Positions 24,996-34,785 are shown, counted from the first letter of the stretch. The stretch: 64,000 nucleotides of DNA from Lachnospiraceae bacterium (GCA_017938405.1 JAGBBP010000014.1:267034-331033), one strand, 5' to 3'. The notes: generated by a model not told the origin, from the letters alone. A program made the numbers and translations.

Positions 24996-26606
24996 ATGAA
25001 GAAAAAAATCACATCCGTGATTGCTTTACTTATGACAATTGCTTCCGTTCTTATGGCAATTATCGTAACCGCAACCGGTACAACCACCACAGCCACCTTC
25101 TGGTCGCTGGTTCCGCCAATCATTGCAATTGCATTGGCTCTTATTACAAAAGAAGTATACTCTTCTTTATTCTTAGGTATTGTTGTAGGCAGCATCCTTG
25201 CCTGTGGCGGCTCTGCCACCACCGCGGTGGACCATGTAGTCAGCGACGGTTTGATTACCGCAATTTCCGATACCGCAGGTATTTTCCTGTTCCTTGTTAT
25301 TTTAGGTGTGATCGTTGCCCTGGTTAATAAAGCCGGCGGAAGTGCTGCTTTCGGACGTTGGGCCCAGACCCATATCAAGACCCGCATCGGTGCACAGCTT
25401 GCCACCTTTGCATTAGGTATTTTCATTTTCATTGATGACTATTTTAACTGCTTAACCGTAGGCTCTGTTATGCTTCCGGTTACCGACAGCCACAAAATAT
25501 CCCGGGCAAAACTCAGCTATCTTATCGATGCCACCGCGGCACCGATTTGTATGATAGCACCGATCAGTTCCTGGGCTGCAGCCGTTTCGAAATATACCGA
25601 AGGAACCGGCTTAAACGGTATCGAATTATTTATTAAAGCCATTCCGTACAACTTCTACTCCCTTTTAACCTTTGTATTTATCATTGTTCTTGTACTCAGC
25701 AAAAAGGATTTCGGCCCGATGGCAACGCATGAGAAAAACGCATTGGAAAAGGGCGACTTGTTCTCCACCGAAAAGCGTGTAGACGGACTGGAAATAGAAA
25801 CCAACCCGAAAAGCAGAGTTCCGGATTTGATATTACCGATTCTTGTATTAATTGCTATTTCCGTATATTCTTTTATATACAATGGCGGCTTTTTCGATTC
25901 CTCTTCCGAAAACGCCGGAGACTTTATCCGTGCTTTTTCCGCAACTTCAGTCGGTACCGCACTTCCTTGGGGAGCCATTCTAGCCTTAATTTTGTTGGTT
26001 GCTTACTTAATGTTCCGTAAGCTTATCACCTTCAAGGATGCCATGGCTTGTGTTCCGAAGGGCTTCACCGCCATGGTTCCGGCCATTACCATTCTTACCT
26101 TTGCAACCGCATTAAAGAATGTGACCTCCACTTTATTGCAGTCCGATGATTTTATCAAAGTGGTGATGGACAGCGGTTTGAAGAATTTCACCAATCTTCT
26201 TCCGGCGGTTATTTTCCTTGTTGCTTGCTTGCTGGCATTTGCTACCGGTACCTCCTGGGGCACCTTCGGTATTTTAATTCCGATTGTTTGTAACATGTTT
26301 GACCCAAGCGATCCGATTTTCTACATCGGTATGTCCGCTTGTTTGGCCGGTGCGGTTTGCGGTGACCACTGCTCTCCGATCAGCGATACAACCATTATGT
26401 CCTCGGCAGGAGCTCAGTGCGTGCATGTAAATCATGTATCCACCCAGCTTCCGTATGCAATTACCGTGGCAGCCGTCAGCTTTGTATGTTTCATCGTTGC
26501 AGGCTTTGTAAAAAATGCGGTAGTCTGCCTTGCCTTGGGTGTGCTTCTGATTGTAGGATTCTTTTTCCTCTTACACTTACTTGATAAGTCAAAGAAAAGA
26601 GCATAA
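24996..26606 (+). CDS. NhaC-family Na+/H+ antiporter
   Basis: A 536-residue membrane protein with about 11-13 helices. FIFIDDYFNCLTVGSVMLPV, HKISRAKLSYLIDATAAPIC, AFATGTSWGTFGILIPIVCN and GAVCGDHCSPISDTTIMSSAG are hallmarks of the NhaC group, which also includes amino-acid/metabolite antiporters. Exchange of sodium or an organic acid against protons is therefore likely, but the substrate is open. The ribosome site is GAAAGGAGCTTCCTTTT. The gene is monocistronic with a strong terminator. Confidence 0.9.
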   Translation: MKKKITSVIALLMTIASVLMAIIVTATGTTTTATFWSLVPPIIAIALALITKEVYSSLFLGIVVGSILACGGSATTAVDHVVSDGLITAISDTAGIFLFLVILGVIVALVNKAGGSAAFGRWAQTHIKTRIGAQLATFALGIFIFIDDYFNCLTVGSVMLPVTDSHKISRAKLSYLIDATAAPICMIAPISSWAAAVSKYTEGTGLNGIELFIKAIPYNFYSLLTFVFIIVLVLSKKDFGPMATHEKNALEKGDLFSTEKRVDGLEIETNPKSRVPDLILPILVLIAISVYSFIYNGGFFDSSSENAGDFIRAFSATSVGTALPWGAILALILLVAYLMFRKLITFKDAMACVPKGFTAMVPAITILTFATALKNVTSTLLQSDDFIKVVMDSGLKNFTNLLPAVIFLVACLLAFATGTSWGTFGILIPIVCNMFDPSDPIFYIGMSACLAGAVCGDHCSPISDTTIMSSAGAQCVHVNHVSTQLPYAITVAAVSFVCFIVAGFVKNAVVCLALGVLLIVGFFFLLHLLDKSKKRA

Positions 26607-26629
26607 CCGATCAATCCCGTAACAATTTC

Positions 26630-26668
26630 AAAAGAACTGCGTTCCCGACGGTACGCAGTTCTTTTTTG
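26630..26668 (+). terminator. Terminator after the antiporter gene
   Basis: AAAAGAACTGCG (26630-26641) pairs with CGCAGTTCTTTT (26654-26665), followed by TTG; a 12-bp perfect stem. Confidence 0.88.
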
Positions 26669-26719
26669 TCATGATTCGCAAAATCGCTTTGCTAAAATAC
26701 AACACTTTTCATTTCAGCA

Positions 26720-26748
26720 TTCACATTTCGGGTAGATTGTGGTACACT
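26720..26748 (+). promoter_or_regulatory. SigmaA promoter of the flavin reductase gene
   Basis: TTCACA (26720-26725), 17 bases, TACACT (26743-26748). Transcription would begin about 30 bases before the start codon. Confidence 0.65.
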
Positions 26749-26783
26749 GTAAAATAGAGAATAAACAGAAAGAAGGACTTACC

Positions 26784-27287
26784 ATGCACACATTTCAACC
26801 TTATCCGGCTGATATGCTGGAATTAAATCCGTTTACCAAAATCGGCAAGGAATGGATGTTAATCACCGCCGGTAATAAAGAAAAAGCAAACACCATGACC
26901 GCTTCCTGGGGCGGCTTAGGCGTCATATGGGGGAAAAACGTTGCCTATGTTTTCGTTCGCGACAGCCGCTACACCAAAGAGTTTATGGATGCCAACGATA
27001 CCTTCTCCCTTACTTTTTTTGAAGGACAGCATCCGGCATTGAAATACCTGGGTACCGTATCCGGACGTGACGAGGACAAAATCGCCGGTGCACGTTTCAA
27101 CGTGAATTACAGTGACAACACGCCGTTTATTGATGAAGGTAATCTGGTTTTCGTTTGTAAGAAGCTCTCCGCCACCCGTATGACCGCAGACCAGTTCATT
27201 GACCCGAAACTTGCCGACGCATTCTATAAAGACGGCGACATGCACACCATGTATGTGGGTGAAATCACGCAGATTTTAGCCAGATAA
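26784..27287 (+). CDS. Flavin reductase-like FMN-binding protein
   Basis: A 167-residue split-barrel protein of the flavin reductase family. The N-terminal KIGKEWMLITAGNKEKANTM and TASWGGLGVIWGKNVAYVFV segments form the FMN pocket, and FVRDSRYTKEFMDAND follows. These small enzymes bind FMN tightly and are common in anaerobes with unclear electron donors. ATG 26784 follows AGAAGGACTTACC; the longer frame crosses the promoter. Confidence 0.88.
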   Translation: MHTFQPYPADMLELNPFTKIGKEWMLITAGNKEKANTMTASWGGLGVIWGKNVAYVFVRDSRYTKEFMDANDTFSLTFFEGQHPALKYLGTVSGRDEDKIAGARFNVNYSDNTPFIDEGNLVFVCKKLSATRMTADQFIDPKLADAFYKDGDMHTMYVGEITQILAR

Positions 27288-27337
27288 TCATTCGACGCTT
27301 CGGATGGTAATACATTCACACAGTCCGTCAAACAAAC

Positions 27338-27374
27338 AGGACGTTTCCTGCAATTTTCGTAGGAAACGTCCTTT
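27338..27374. terminator. Bidirectional terminator between flavin reductase and HD-GYP genes
   Basis: AGGACGTTTCCT (27338-27349) pairs perfectly with AGGAAACGTCCT (27361-27372), with T-rich sequence on both strands. Confidence 0.85.
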
Positions 27375-27381
27375 CATTCTT

Positions 27382-29355
27382 CTACCCCTCAATACTGGTC
27401 CGTTCGGTCATATTATGTACCACTTCCCGAATCAGTAACGGTAAAAACGGTTTTGTTATATAATCATCACATCCCAATGCCGAAAAACCGGAAGACACAT
27501 CCAATGTCTTGTCTCCCGTCATAAGTACTACCGGCGTCTGATAATGTTCCCGGATACGGCGAAGGGTTTCCAGCCCATCCATCTCCGGCATCATTACATC
27601 CAAAAAGATTAAGTCAAACTTTTCTTCTTTCAAACGCTCCAGTGCTTCCGCTCCGCTTCCCGCAGAAACAATTTTATACATCGGTTCGTCCTTCATAATA
27701 TGTGTAATCAGCTTATTGTTCATCGGTTCATCATCCACCGAAAGAATGGTTCTCTGCATGGAATCCGTTTGTTTCATGGCATATCCGGTATCCTCATCCA
27801 TAATCTGCAACATAATGTCAGCAATGGCAGGGTCAAACTGGGTTCCTCGCCCCTTCACAATCTCTGCACGAACCACCTCCTGTGGTAATGCGTTACGATA
27901 GCTTCGATTACTTGCCATTGCATCATACGCATCCGCAACACCGAGAATCCGGGCAATTTCAGGAATTCTTTCTCCTGACAAACCATTCGGATATCCCTTC
28001 CCGTCATAACGCTCATGGTGATATTTTGCGGCAATGGCCAATTGTCCGTCTTGTGCAATTCCCCGCAGAATATGATATCCGGTAACCGAGTGAATCTTAA
28101 TTGTATTGTATTCCTCCTCCGTTAATTTCCCCGGTTTATTTATAATTTCCGCAGGAATACGAATTTTACCCACATCATGAAGCAATCCCGCACGGTAAAT
28201 CTCTTCCTGCTCTTCTTTACTTTTTCCCATCCGCCCGGCAATCATTCGTCCGTACTCCGCCACACGCTTGGAATGACCGCTGGTATACCGGTCCTTCGCA
28301 TCTACCGCATCACTTAATGCCCCAACCGTCTGTATCAACAGTTCCTCATTATAGTGTTTCCGTTCCAGCGTCCGGTCCACAAACTCCAGCAAATATCCGA
28401 TTTTCTCTTTCCTTCCGTAGGAAAGACCTCGAATTTCTACCTGAAACAATCTTTCATTTACTGCAATGTACTTTTTCTCATCCCTAGACTCGTCCCAATG
28501 ATACAGATACTCAATTACATTACGATATAACTCGCTATCGGAACAAGGAACTTTTTTGTCAATATACCATTTCTCTATTTCCGGAAATAACTCTCGAACA
28601 AACTCATTGGAACTTACATAACAATACTCCGTATCAAAGGCAATATAACCATACTCTTTCATTTTCTCAACAGAGCCGGACACATTAATCGACATATCAT
28701 ACATTTTCACCCGTTCAAAATACCGGTTCATAAAAATGATTCCGATTAAATATCCTACAGAAAGGAAATTCACATCTGTCCGGAATAATCGTTCCATAAT
28801 GTAAATAAAACAGATGGAGAAACCGATAATACAAATGGTTAATACCACACGAAAAGATATTTTCTCTCTTTTCCTCAGCGCAACCACCATATAAAACAAC
28901 ATAATACCGGCATAAAGAATCATCATTACCGGATATAACGAGTGAAAAGGTCCATATGTCTTTTCCAGATAATTGAACCCGTTTCCGTGACCGAGCGCCA
29001 CGTGGCTGTAATATAAATCATTCTTCCCGACGGTAAATACAAATCCCATAATTATCGTCGAATACAGCGTCAAAACACCCACCAGCCACCTCGGCATCTT
29101 TACGTCACATAAACGAGATAATATCACCACCGTTAATAACGGAGCATAGCAGCCTCCTACATACAAAAAACGGTTCGCCCAAATTGCCATTTCCAACGTT
29201 TCCGAAGATGCTTGCATATACCTGCCCAGACAATTTACGGTCACCAAAAGGCAGAACAAAATATAGACGGTATCAACATTTTTGTTTCGTACAAGAAAAC
29301 TTCCCGTCATAAACAATGCCAATAAAAATACGATAAAATAGAACATGGTTATCAT
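27382..29355 (-). CDS. 7TM sensor with HD-GYP phosphodiesterase and receiver domain
   Basis: A 657-residue membrane signalling protein. Seven hydrophobic helices fill residues 1-220 (histidine-kinase-type 7TM sensor), a PAS-like segment follows (about 225-330), then HD-GYP with GHSKRVAEYGRMIAG, LLHDVGKIRIPAEII, the HHERYDGKGYPNGL GYP loop and GVADAYDAMASNRSY. The last 125 residues are a receiver (LSVDDEPMNN, FLDVMMPEMDGLETL, ITKPFLP). HD-GYP domains with this motif break down cyclic di-GMP. It begins 41 bases after the hybrid kinase and is probably its partner. A receiver at the C-terminus of a membrane sensor is less common. Confidence 0.93.
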   Translation of the reverse strand: MITMFYFIVFLLALFMTGSFLVRNKNVDTVYILFCLLVTVNCLGRYMQASSETLEMAIWANRFLYVGGCYAPLLTVVILSRLCDVKMPRWLVGVLTLYSTIIMGFVFTVGKNDLYYSHVALGHGNGFNYLEKTYGPFHSLYPVMMILYAGIMLFYMVVALRKREKISFRVVLTICIIGFSICFIYIMERLFRTDVNFLSVGYLIGIIFMNRYFERVKMYDMSINVSGSVEKMKEYGYIAFDTEYCYVSSNEFVRELFPEIEKWYIDKKVPCSDSELYRNVIEYLYHWDESRDEKKYIAVNERLFQVEIRGLSYGRKEKIGYLLEFVDRTLERKHYNEELLIQTVGALSDAVDAKDRYTSGHSKRVAEYGRMIAGRMGKSKEEQEEIYRAGLLHDVGKIRIPAEIINKPGKLTEEEYNTIKIHSVTGYHILRGIAQDGQLAIAAKYHHERYDGKGYPNGLSGERIPEIARILGVADAYDAMASNRSYRNALPQEVVRAEIVKGRGTQFDPAIADIMLQIMDEDTGYAMKQTDSMQRTILSVDDEPMNNKLITHIMKDEPMYKIVSAGSGAEALERLKEEKFDLIFLDVMMPEMDGLETLRRIREHYQTPVVLMTGDKTLDVSSGFSALGCDDYITKPFLPLLIREVVHNMTERTSIEG

Positions 29356-29396
29356 AGACCCGTTTCTCCTTTCGTATCAATCTGCTTTCCACTGCT

Positions 29397-31712
29397 TCAT
29401 CCTTTTTCTACATTATGAAAAGTCTCGCAGATACTGTCATATTGTGCAAACAACCGTTCCTGCATCTTAGGAAGCTCCTCCAAAATGCCTTGCTTGGCAC
29501 TTTTCTCCATCTCATACGCAAGATCCCCAAGTTCCGTGGCCCCAACTGAGTAGGCATTATTTTTAAACCCATGCACCCGAATACAATAATTGTAATAATC
29601 CCCCTGTTCCAGGCAACCGGACAATTCTTCCTTTACAGTAAGATTAACAAAACAACGCATCATCTCCAAATAGAACTCTTTATCTCCTGCAGAATAGGTC
29701 AGACCCTTTTCAAAATCAATCCCCAATGCCTCCTTTTCCCATGCCGCATATAAATCCATCGGCTTTTTCTCTTCTGTAACCTTTATTTCCTCCGTAGTTG
29801 TTTCCTTCTCTTTCACTTGCTTCTCTTCCTTAAGTTCCGATAAAATCAACTGCTCCGGCAAATGATGCAGTAACATCCGATCCAGCTTTTTCGGGATAAT
29901 CGGTTTGGACAAAAATCCGTCAAATCCTTCTTTCAAGCACATCTCCTTATTTCCTCCGACCACATTTGCAGTCAGCATAATAATCGGAACATCATCACAT
30001 AAATGCTGTTTTTTGATTTCCCGTAACGTCTCCACACCGTCCATTTCCGGCATCATATGATCCAAAAAGATAATATCTACTTTATGTTCTTTTAAAAATC
30101 CCAAACATTCTTTTCCGCTCTCTGCTTCAAATATCTGCATTTTTGTGTGCTTTATCAATTCCCGGAAAACCTTCAAATTCATTTTATAATCATCTACCAC
30201 CAAAACTTTGGCATCCGGAGCAAAAAAAGATTCCCTGACTTCTTCTTCCTCTGTTGCCTGCAGCAAACGTTTTTTCAAATCACCGATTGGTTCCGCGTCC
30301 ACAATCTTTTGCGTCAACTCAAAAGAAAAGCAACTTCCTTTTCCATATTCACTTTCGACATGCAATTCACTGTTCAAAAGTTCCAGGCACTGCTTTATAA
30401 TCTTGATTCCCAGGCCGGTACCTTCCACGTTTTTATTCTTCTCTTCATCCAACCGCTGAAACTCGATTCCCAGCTTTCCCATATCCTCCGGCCGGATTCC
30501 CAGACCGGTATCCGCTACCGAAAAGAGCAAGGTTGCGCGGTCATCCTCTGTTTTCAACATCCTTACCTTTAAAGTAACAGACCCCTTACTTGTATACTTT
30601 ACTGCATTGGTCAGCAAATTCGATACTACATGACGAAGACATTTCTCATCTCCGAAATACTCGCACGGAATTGTCTCTTCAATATCAAAAACCAGCGTTA
30701 AAGATTTTTCCTTCGCCCTTATCTTTATCATGTTATACAAATCGTTTAACACGCTTCCGATTTCATAATTCGCTTCCGCCAGTTCCATTTTACCGGACTC
30801 GATTTTGGAGGAATCCAAAACCTCATTGATAATATTTAATAACGTTTCCGACGAATCTTTTACATCCCTTGCATACTTCCGAATGACCTTATCCGTACTT
30901 TCCCGAAGAATCATCTCGTTCATACCCAGTACCGCATTGACCGGTGTCCGGATTTCGTGAGACATTCTGGCCAGGAACTGGGACTTTGCGCGATTCGCCT
31001 GTTCCGCTTCTTCCTTTGCCTTTTCCAATTCTGCGGTTAATTTCGCTTTTTCCAAGCTACCGCTGACGATTTTGTAAATACTGCTACATACTGCCATAAA
31101 TGCAATATAAGCCAGACATCTCGGAATCACAAAAAACATTAGCAGACTATAGGCCGGATTCTCATTCACCTTTGTTAATATAAAACTACCGTTTACCATA
31201 TAGCTTTGTAATTTGTCCGTGGTTAAAAGCGCCATATTGGCATCACACAGCCCGTAGTAATACCCTCCGTATACGGTAATCACCGTACTGATTACCGCCA
31301 TCGCATAAACAGAACGGGTCAAACGCTTGGACGAGTACAACATTGCATAAATCAGCGGAAGTACCGTTGCCAGCATGACATGATATGTAATGTATACGCC
31401 CATTACGGTAAGCACGGTAAATACACTGAGCAGGATAAAAAACTTTAACTTCCGGTTTGACAAAGGTACGATTCGCGTCACCAAAAACATAACAAAATAG
31501 ATAAACACAGAAGGGAAATACGCCTTCATCATTAAACGCTGCGCAATGACAAATATACCGGCAAGATTCAGCACAAATGCCACCGTAAACACCAGCATCA
31601 TAATAGAAAAGCAACGCATGACGTATTTATTTGCAACATATTCCGTATCTTCGATATACACTGAAATTTCATCCGCGTTTTCTCTGTTCTTTTTCGTTAA
31701 CAGTTTCATCAT
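29397..31712 (-). CDS. Hybrid sensor histidine kinase with receiver and HPt domains
   Basis: A 771-residue phosphorelay protein. About six transmembrane helices (residues 30-210) lead into a coiled coil (AKLTAELEKAKEEAEQANRA), HisKA with the phosphorylated His in FLARMSHEIRTPVNAVL, HATPase (VVSNLLTNAVKYT, DTGLGIRPEDMGKLG, GTGLGIKIIKQ), a receiver (FLDHMMPEMDGVETL) and a C-terminal HPt (CIRVHGFKNNAYSVGA). All modules for a complete relay in one chain are present. The preferred start is the ATG at 31712; the upstream GTG is too close to the ribosome site. The HD-GYP gene follows. Confidence 0.94.
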   Translation of the reverse strand: MMKLLTKKNRENADEISVYIEDTEYVANKYVMRCFSIMMLVFTVAFVLNLAGIFVIAQRLMMKAYFPSVFIYFVMFLVTRIVPLSNRKLKFFILLSVFTVLTVMGVYITYHVMLATVLPLIYAMLYSSKRLTRSVYAMAVISTVITVYGGYYYGLCDANMALLTTDKLQSYMVNGSFILTKVNENPAYSLLMFFVIPRCLAYIAFMAVCSSIYKIVSGSLEKAKLTAELEKAKEEAEQANRAKSQFLARMSHEIRTPVNAVLGMNEMILRESTDKVIRKYARDVKDSSETLLNIINEVLDSSKIESGKMELAEANYEIGSVLNDLYNMIKIRAKEKSLTLVFDIEETIPCEYFGDEKCLRHVVSNLLTNAVKYTSKGSVTLKVRMLKTEDDRATLLFSVADTGLGIRPEDMGKLGIEFQRLDEEKNKNVEGTGLGIKIIKQCLELLNSELHVESEYGKGSCFSFELTQKIVDAEPIGDLKKRLLQATEEEEVRESFFAPDAKVLVVDDYKMNLKVFRELIKHTKMQIFEAESGKECLGFLKEHKVDIIFLDHMMPEMDGVETLREIKKQHLCDDVPIIMLTANVVGGNKEMCLKEGFDGFLSKPIIPKKLDRMLLHHLPEQLILSELKEEKQVKEKETTTEEIKVTEEKKPMDLYAAWEKEALGIDFEKGLTYSAGDKEFYLEMMRCFVNLTVKEELSGCLEQGDYYNYCIRVHGFKNNAYSVGATELGDLAYEMEKSAKQGILEELPKMQERLFAQYDSICETFHNVEKG

Positions 31713-31776
31713 ATTGTGTATCGTCACCTTCCTATCTTCTCCGGTAAAATTGCATTATTTACAAACTTTTCGGATT

Positions 31777-31810
31777 AAAAAGCAGGCCGCCCCTATGACG
31801 ACCTGCTTTA
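31777..31810 (-). terminator. Terminator after serS
   Basis: On the minus strand AAAGCAGG pairs with CCTGCTTT across about 14 bases, followed by a TTTTT tract. Confidence 0.78.
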
Positions 31811-31815
31811 TTTCA

Positions 31816-33099
31816 TCACTTTACTTCAATCTTTTCCTTACCACCCATATACGGCTGCAATACCTTCGGAATATTGATGCTGCCGTCTTCGTTTAAATTA
31901 TTCTCAAGGAATGCAATCAACATGCGAGGCGGAGCTACTACGGTATTATTTAAGGTGTGGGCAAAGTACTTGCCTTCCGCACCGTTGACACGAATCTTTA
32001 AGCGGCGTGCCTGTGCATCGCCCAGATTGGAACAGCTACCCACCTCGAAGTACTTCTTCTGGCGCGGAGACCATGCCTCAACGTCAATGGACTTCACCTT
32101 CAGGTCCGCCAAGTCACCGGAACAACACTCTAAGGTTCTTACCGGAATATCCATGGAACGGAACAAATCTACGGTGTTCTGCCATAACTTATCAAACCAG
32201 AGCGGAGACTCTTCCGGCTTACATACTACAATCATTTCCTGCTTTTCAAACTGATGGATACGGTATACACCACGCTCCTCAATGCCATGGGCACCCTTCT
32301 CCTTACGGAAACATGGAGAATAACTGGTCAAAGTATGCGGAAGACTTTCTTCCTGCAAAATCGTATCGATATACTTACCGATCATAGAATGCTCACTGGT
32401 ACCGATGAGGTACAAATCTTCACCCTCAATCTTATACATCATGGCATCCATCTCTGCAAAGCTCATAACACCGGTCACCACATTGCTGCGAATCATAAAC
32501 GGCGGAATGCAGTAGGTAAATCCACGATCAATCATGAAATCTCTTGCGTAGGAAATAATCGCGGAATGGAGTCTTGCAATATCGCCCATCAGGTAGTAGA
32601 AACCGTTGCCCGCTACCTTTCTTGCCGCATCCAAATCAATACCGTTTAACTTCTCCATAATATCGGTATGGTACGGAATCTCAAACTCCGGCACTACCGG
32701 CTCTCCGTAACGCTGTACCTCTACATTCTCACTGTCATCCTTACCGATCGGTACGCTCGGGTCAATGATATTCGGAATGGTCATCATAATCTTTAAAACC
32801 TTCTCGGAAAGCTCTGCTTCCTTTGCCTCCAGTTCGGAAAGACGCACCGCAAACTCCTCAACCTGCTTCTTCTTTGCTTCCGCCTCTTCCTTTAAGCCTT
32901 TCGCCATCAAACCGCCGATTTCCTTAGAAATACGCTTTCTGTCCGCACGAAGGTTGTCCGCCTCCTGCTGGGTTGCACGAGCTTCCTTATCCAGTGCAAT
33001 TACCTCATCCACAAGCGGCAGCTTATTATCCTGAAACTTATTACGGATGTTCTGCTTCACAATCTCCGGGTTCTCTCTCACAAACTTTAAATCTAACAT
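31816..33099 (-). CDS. serS: Seryl-tRNA synthetase
   Basis: A class II synthetase of 427 residues, charging tRNA-Ser. The N-terminal MLDLKFVRENPEIVKQNIRN begins the long antiparallel coiled coil, and class II motifs are visible: motif 2 around CFRKEKGAHGIEERGVYRIH and motif 3 near NNTVVAPPRMLIAFLEN. It follows the SseB-like gene by 38 bases, too little room for a T-box, so the cluster shares a transcript. Confidence 0.97.
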   Translation of the reverse strand: MLDLKFVRENPEIVKQNIRNKFQDNKLPLVDEVIALDKEARATQQEADNLRADRKRISKEIGGLMAKGLKEEAEAKKKQVEEFAVRLSELEAKEAELSEKVLKIMMTIPNIIDPSVPIGKDDSENVEVQRYGEPVVPEFEIPYHTDIMEKLNGIDLDAARKVAGNGFYYLMGDIARLHSAIISYARDFMIDRGFTYCIPPFMIRSNVVTGVMSFAEMDAMMYKIEGEDLYLIGTSEHSMIGKYIDTILQEESLPHTLTSYSPCFRKEKGAHGIEERGVYRIHQFEKQEMIVVCKPEESPLWFDKLWQNTVDLFRSMDIPVRTLECCSGDLADLKVKSIDVEAWSPRQKKYFEVGSCSNLGDAQARRLKIRVNGAEGKYFAHTLNNTVVAPPRMLIAFLENNLNEDGSINIPKVLQPYMGGKEKIEVK

Positions 33100-33137
33100 A
33101 GTATGTCCTCCTAAAAATAATAATCAAAAAGCACGGC

Positions 33138-34022
33138 TTAATTCTGCTTCTGTGCCGGATATACAAATCTTTCCTTATAAATCTCCGACTCTTTTACCTT
33201 TTCCAAAAGCTCTGACGGGAAAAATACCGGTACCGGTCCGAACGGATTCAAAACCATTCCCGCATGTCCCTTTCCTACGTATTCAATCAATTTCGGTAAC
33301 AGCATAACACCATACCGGCGCGGTTGCCCCTTTTGGAACGCATCCTTCCATGACATTGCCGCAATTTCATCCGTAAATGCCGGAAATACCGTCTGTGATT
33401 CATCATCCCACTTTTTCAAAGACCGGAATCCAACCTGCGCTTCCGGACTATATGCAAAGGAACCGTCCTCCTGCGGAATCGGCGGCTGGTCCATATAAAG
33501 CGGTAACAAAAATCTCGTACGACAAAGTTCCGCCAACAACTCCTGCATATATATGGAATTGGAATACAGCCGGCTATATTCCATGGTCAAACCGAGAAGT
33601 CGAGGATTTATGACAACACGACTGGACAGGCTGGCCCCCAAAGGCTTCCGGTCACTGAGAACCGCAAATCTGGAAACCTCATCCACACGCTCCAAATCCA
33701 GACAAAGTCCTACCTGCTGGTTTTTCGCCGAAAATACTTCATCCCGCGGTCCCAATTCAATATTGAGTACATGCACTTCCTTCGCCGGTTTCTCCGGCTG
33801 ATACAAATACATGGTATCTCCCTGCTTTATCTTGCCGTAAAGATTTCCTACTACCATTACACCTTGTAAACGATTGGTCTCGAATACATCTTCTACCATA
33901 AGACTGTAATGACTCTGTTTCTTTTTTTTCTTTGCGGCAGTATTACTTACGTTACTTACACGGCTTTCTTGTACTTCCTCTCCCTTTTTCTTCTTTTTCA
34001 AAAAGCCTCTCATTTTAGCCAT
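33138..34022 (-). CDS. EF-Tu-domain-2-like / SseB-like fusion protein
   Basis: A 294-residue protein of unknown role. A Lys-rich head (KKKKK runs at 9-13 and 31-35) is followed by about 75 residues resembling the beta-barrel domain 2 of EF-Tu (MVEDVFETNRLQGVMVVGNL, IKQGDTMYLY, NQQVGLCLDLE). The rest looks like the SseB N-terminal domain: FLLPLYMDQPPIPQEDGSFA, FPAFTDEIAAMSWKDAFQ, GMVLNPFGPVPVFFPSELL. The start overlaps tcdA by eight bases; serS follows. Its neighbours suggest a translation-linked role, but that is a guess. Confidence 0.7.
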   Translation of the reverse strand: MAKMRGFLKKKKKGEEVQESRVSNVSNTAAKKKKKQSHYSLMVEDVFETNRLQGVMVVGNLYGKIKQGDTMYLYQPEKPAKEVHVLNIELGPRDEVFSAKNQQVGLCLDLERVDEVSRFAVLSDRKPLGASLSSRVVINPRLLGLTMEYSRLYSNSIYMQELLAELCRTRFLLPLYMDQPPIPQEDGSFAYSPEAQVGFRSLKKWDDESQTVFPAFTDEIAAMSWKDAFQKGQPRRYGVMLLPKLIEYVGKGHAGMVLNPFGPVPVFFPSELLEKVKESEIYKERFVYPAQKQN

Positions 34023-34716
34023 TTATTTTCTCCTCTCGTAACAAATCTTTGATTACCTCCCCCGCAATCATCAGGCCTGCCACCGGCGGTACAAAAGAAA
34101 TACTCCCCGGCACCGCAGTTCCTTCCTTCTTTATCGGTTCTTCTTTGGAATATAATACCTTCAGATGAAAAATCCCCCGTTTTTTCAGTTCCCGACGCAT
34201 AACCTTAGCAAGCGGACATACGGTCGTTTTTGCGATATCCGCAATTTCAAACCGGGACGGATCTAATTTATTTCCCGTTCCCATACAACTGATAATCGGG
34301 ACTCCCGCTTCGTTTGCACGCTTCACAAGCTCCAATTTTGCAGTTACCGTATCCACGGCATCTACCACATAATCATATCCCGTAAAATCAAAATCATCCG
34401 CCGTTTCCGGTAAAAAAAAGCAATCTCTGCATTCTACTCGTATATCCGGATTGATTGAGCGAAGACGGTTTGCCATTACTTCTGTTTTTCTTTGTCCTAT
34501 GGTCTCATAGGTTGCAATAATTTGACGGTTGATATTACTCTCGCTAACCGTATCCTTATCCACCAGTGTAATACTTCCCACGCCGGCACGTCCCAGCGCT
34601 TCTGCCACATAACCGCCGACACCGCCCACTCCAAACAATGCAACATGTTTTCCGGAAAGCAGGTTCACTCCTTCTTCTCCGATTAAATAGGCGGTTCGCT
34701 CCATGGATTCTCTCAT
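34015..34716 (-). CDS. tcdA: tRNA threonylcarbamoyladenosine dehydratase
   Basis: TcdA is an E1-like enzyme that cyclises t6A to ct6A in tRNA. The 233 residues show the ThiF/MoeB fold: GVGGVGGYVAEALGRAGVG nucleotide-binding loop, LVDKDTVSESNINRQI, the SINPDIRVECRD strand, DYVVDAVDTVTAKLELV, and the catalytic-type loop ISCMGTGNKLDPSRFEIADI that marks TcdA. ATG 34716 follows AAAAGGTGAAGCGGA. It heads the tcdA-sseB-like-serS group. Confidence 0.93.
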   Translation of the reverse strand: MRESMERTAYLIGEEGVNLLSGKHVALFGVGGVGGYVAEALGRAGVGSITLVDKDTVSESNINRQIIATYETIGQRKTEVMANRLRSINPDIRVECRDCFFLPETADDFDFTGYDYVVDAVDTVTAKLELVKRANEAGVPIISCMGTGNKLDPSRFEIADIAKTTVCPLAKVMRRELKKRGIFHLKVLYSKEEPIKKEGTAVPGSISFVPPVAGLMIAGEVIKDLLREEKING

Positions 34717-34737
34717 TCCGCTTCACCTTTTCTACCA

Positions 34738-34785
34738 AAAAAATGGAGTTGACGCGATTGCGTATCCTGCGCCAACCCCATTTCC
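34738..34785. terminator. Terminator between nrdD and tcdA
   Basis: AAATGGAGTTGACGC pairs with GCGCCAACCCCATTT with two mismatches. On the minus strand it ends with TTTTTTTGG, ending nrdD transcripts. Confidence 0.75.

Noticed and set aside
33100..33137. T-box leader of serS
   Set aside because: Only 38 bases separate serS from the upstream gene; no specifier or antiterminator is possible.
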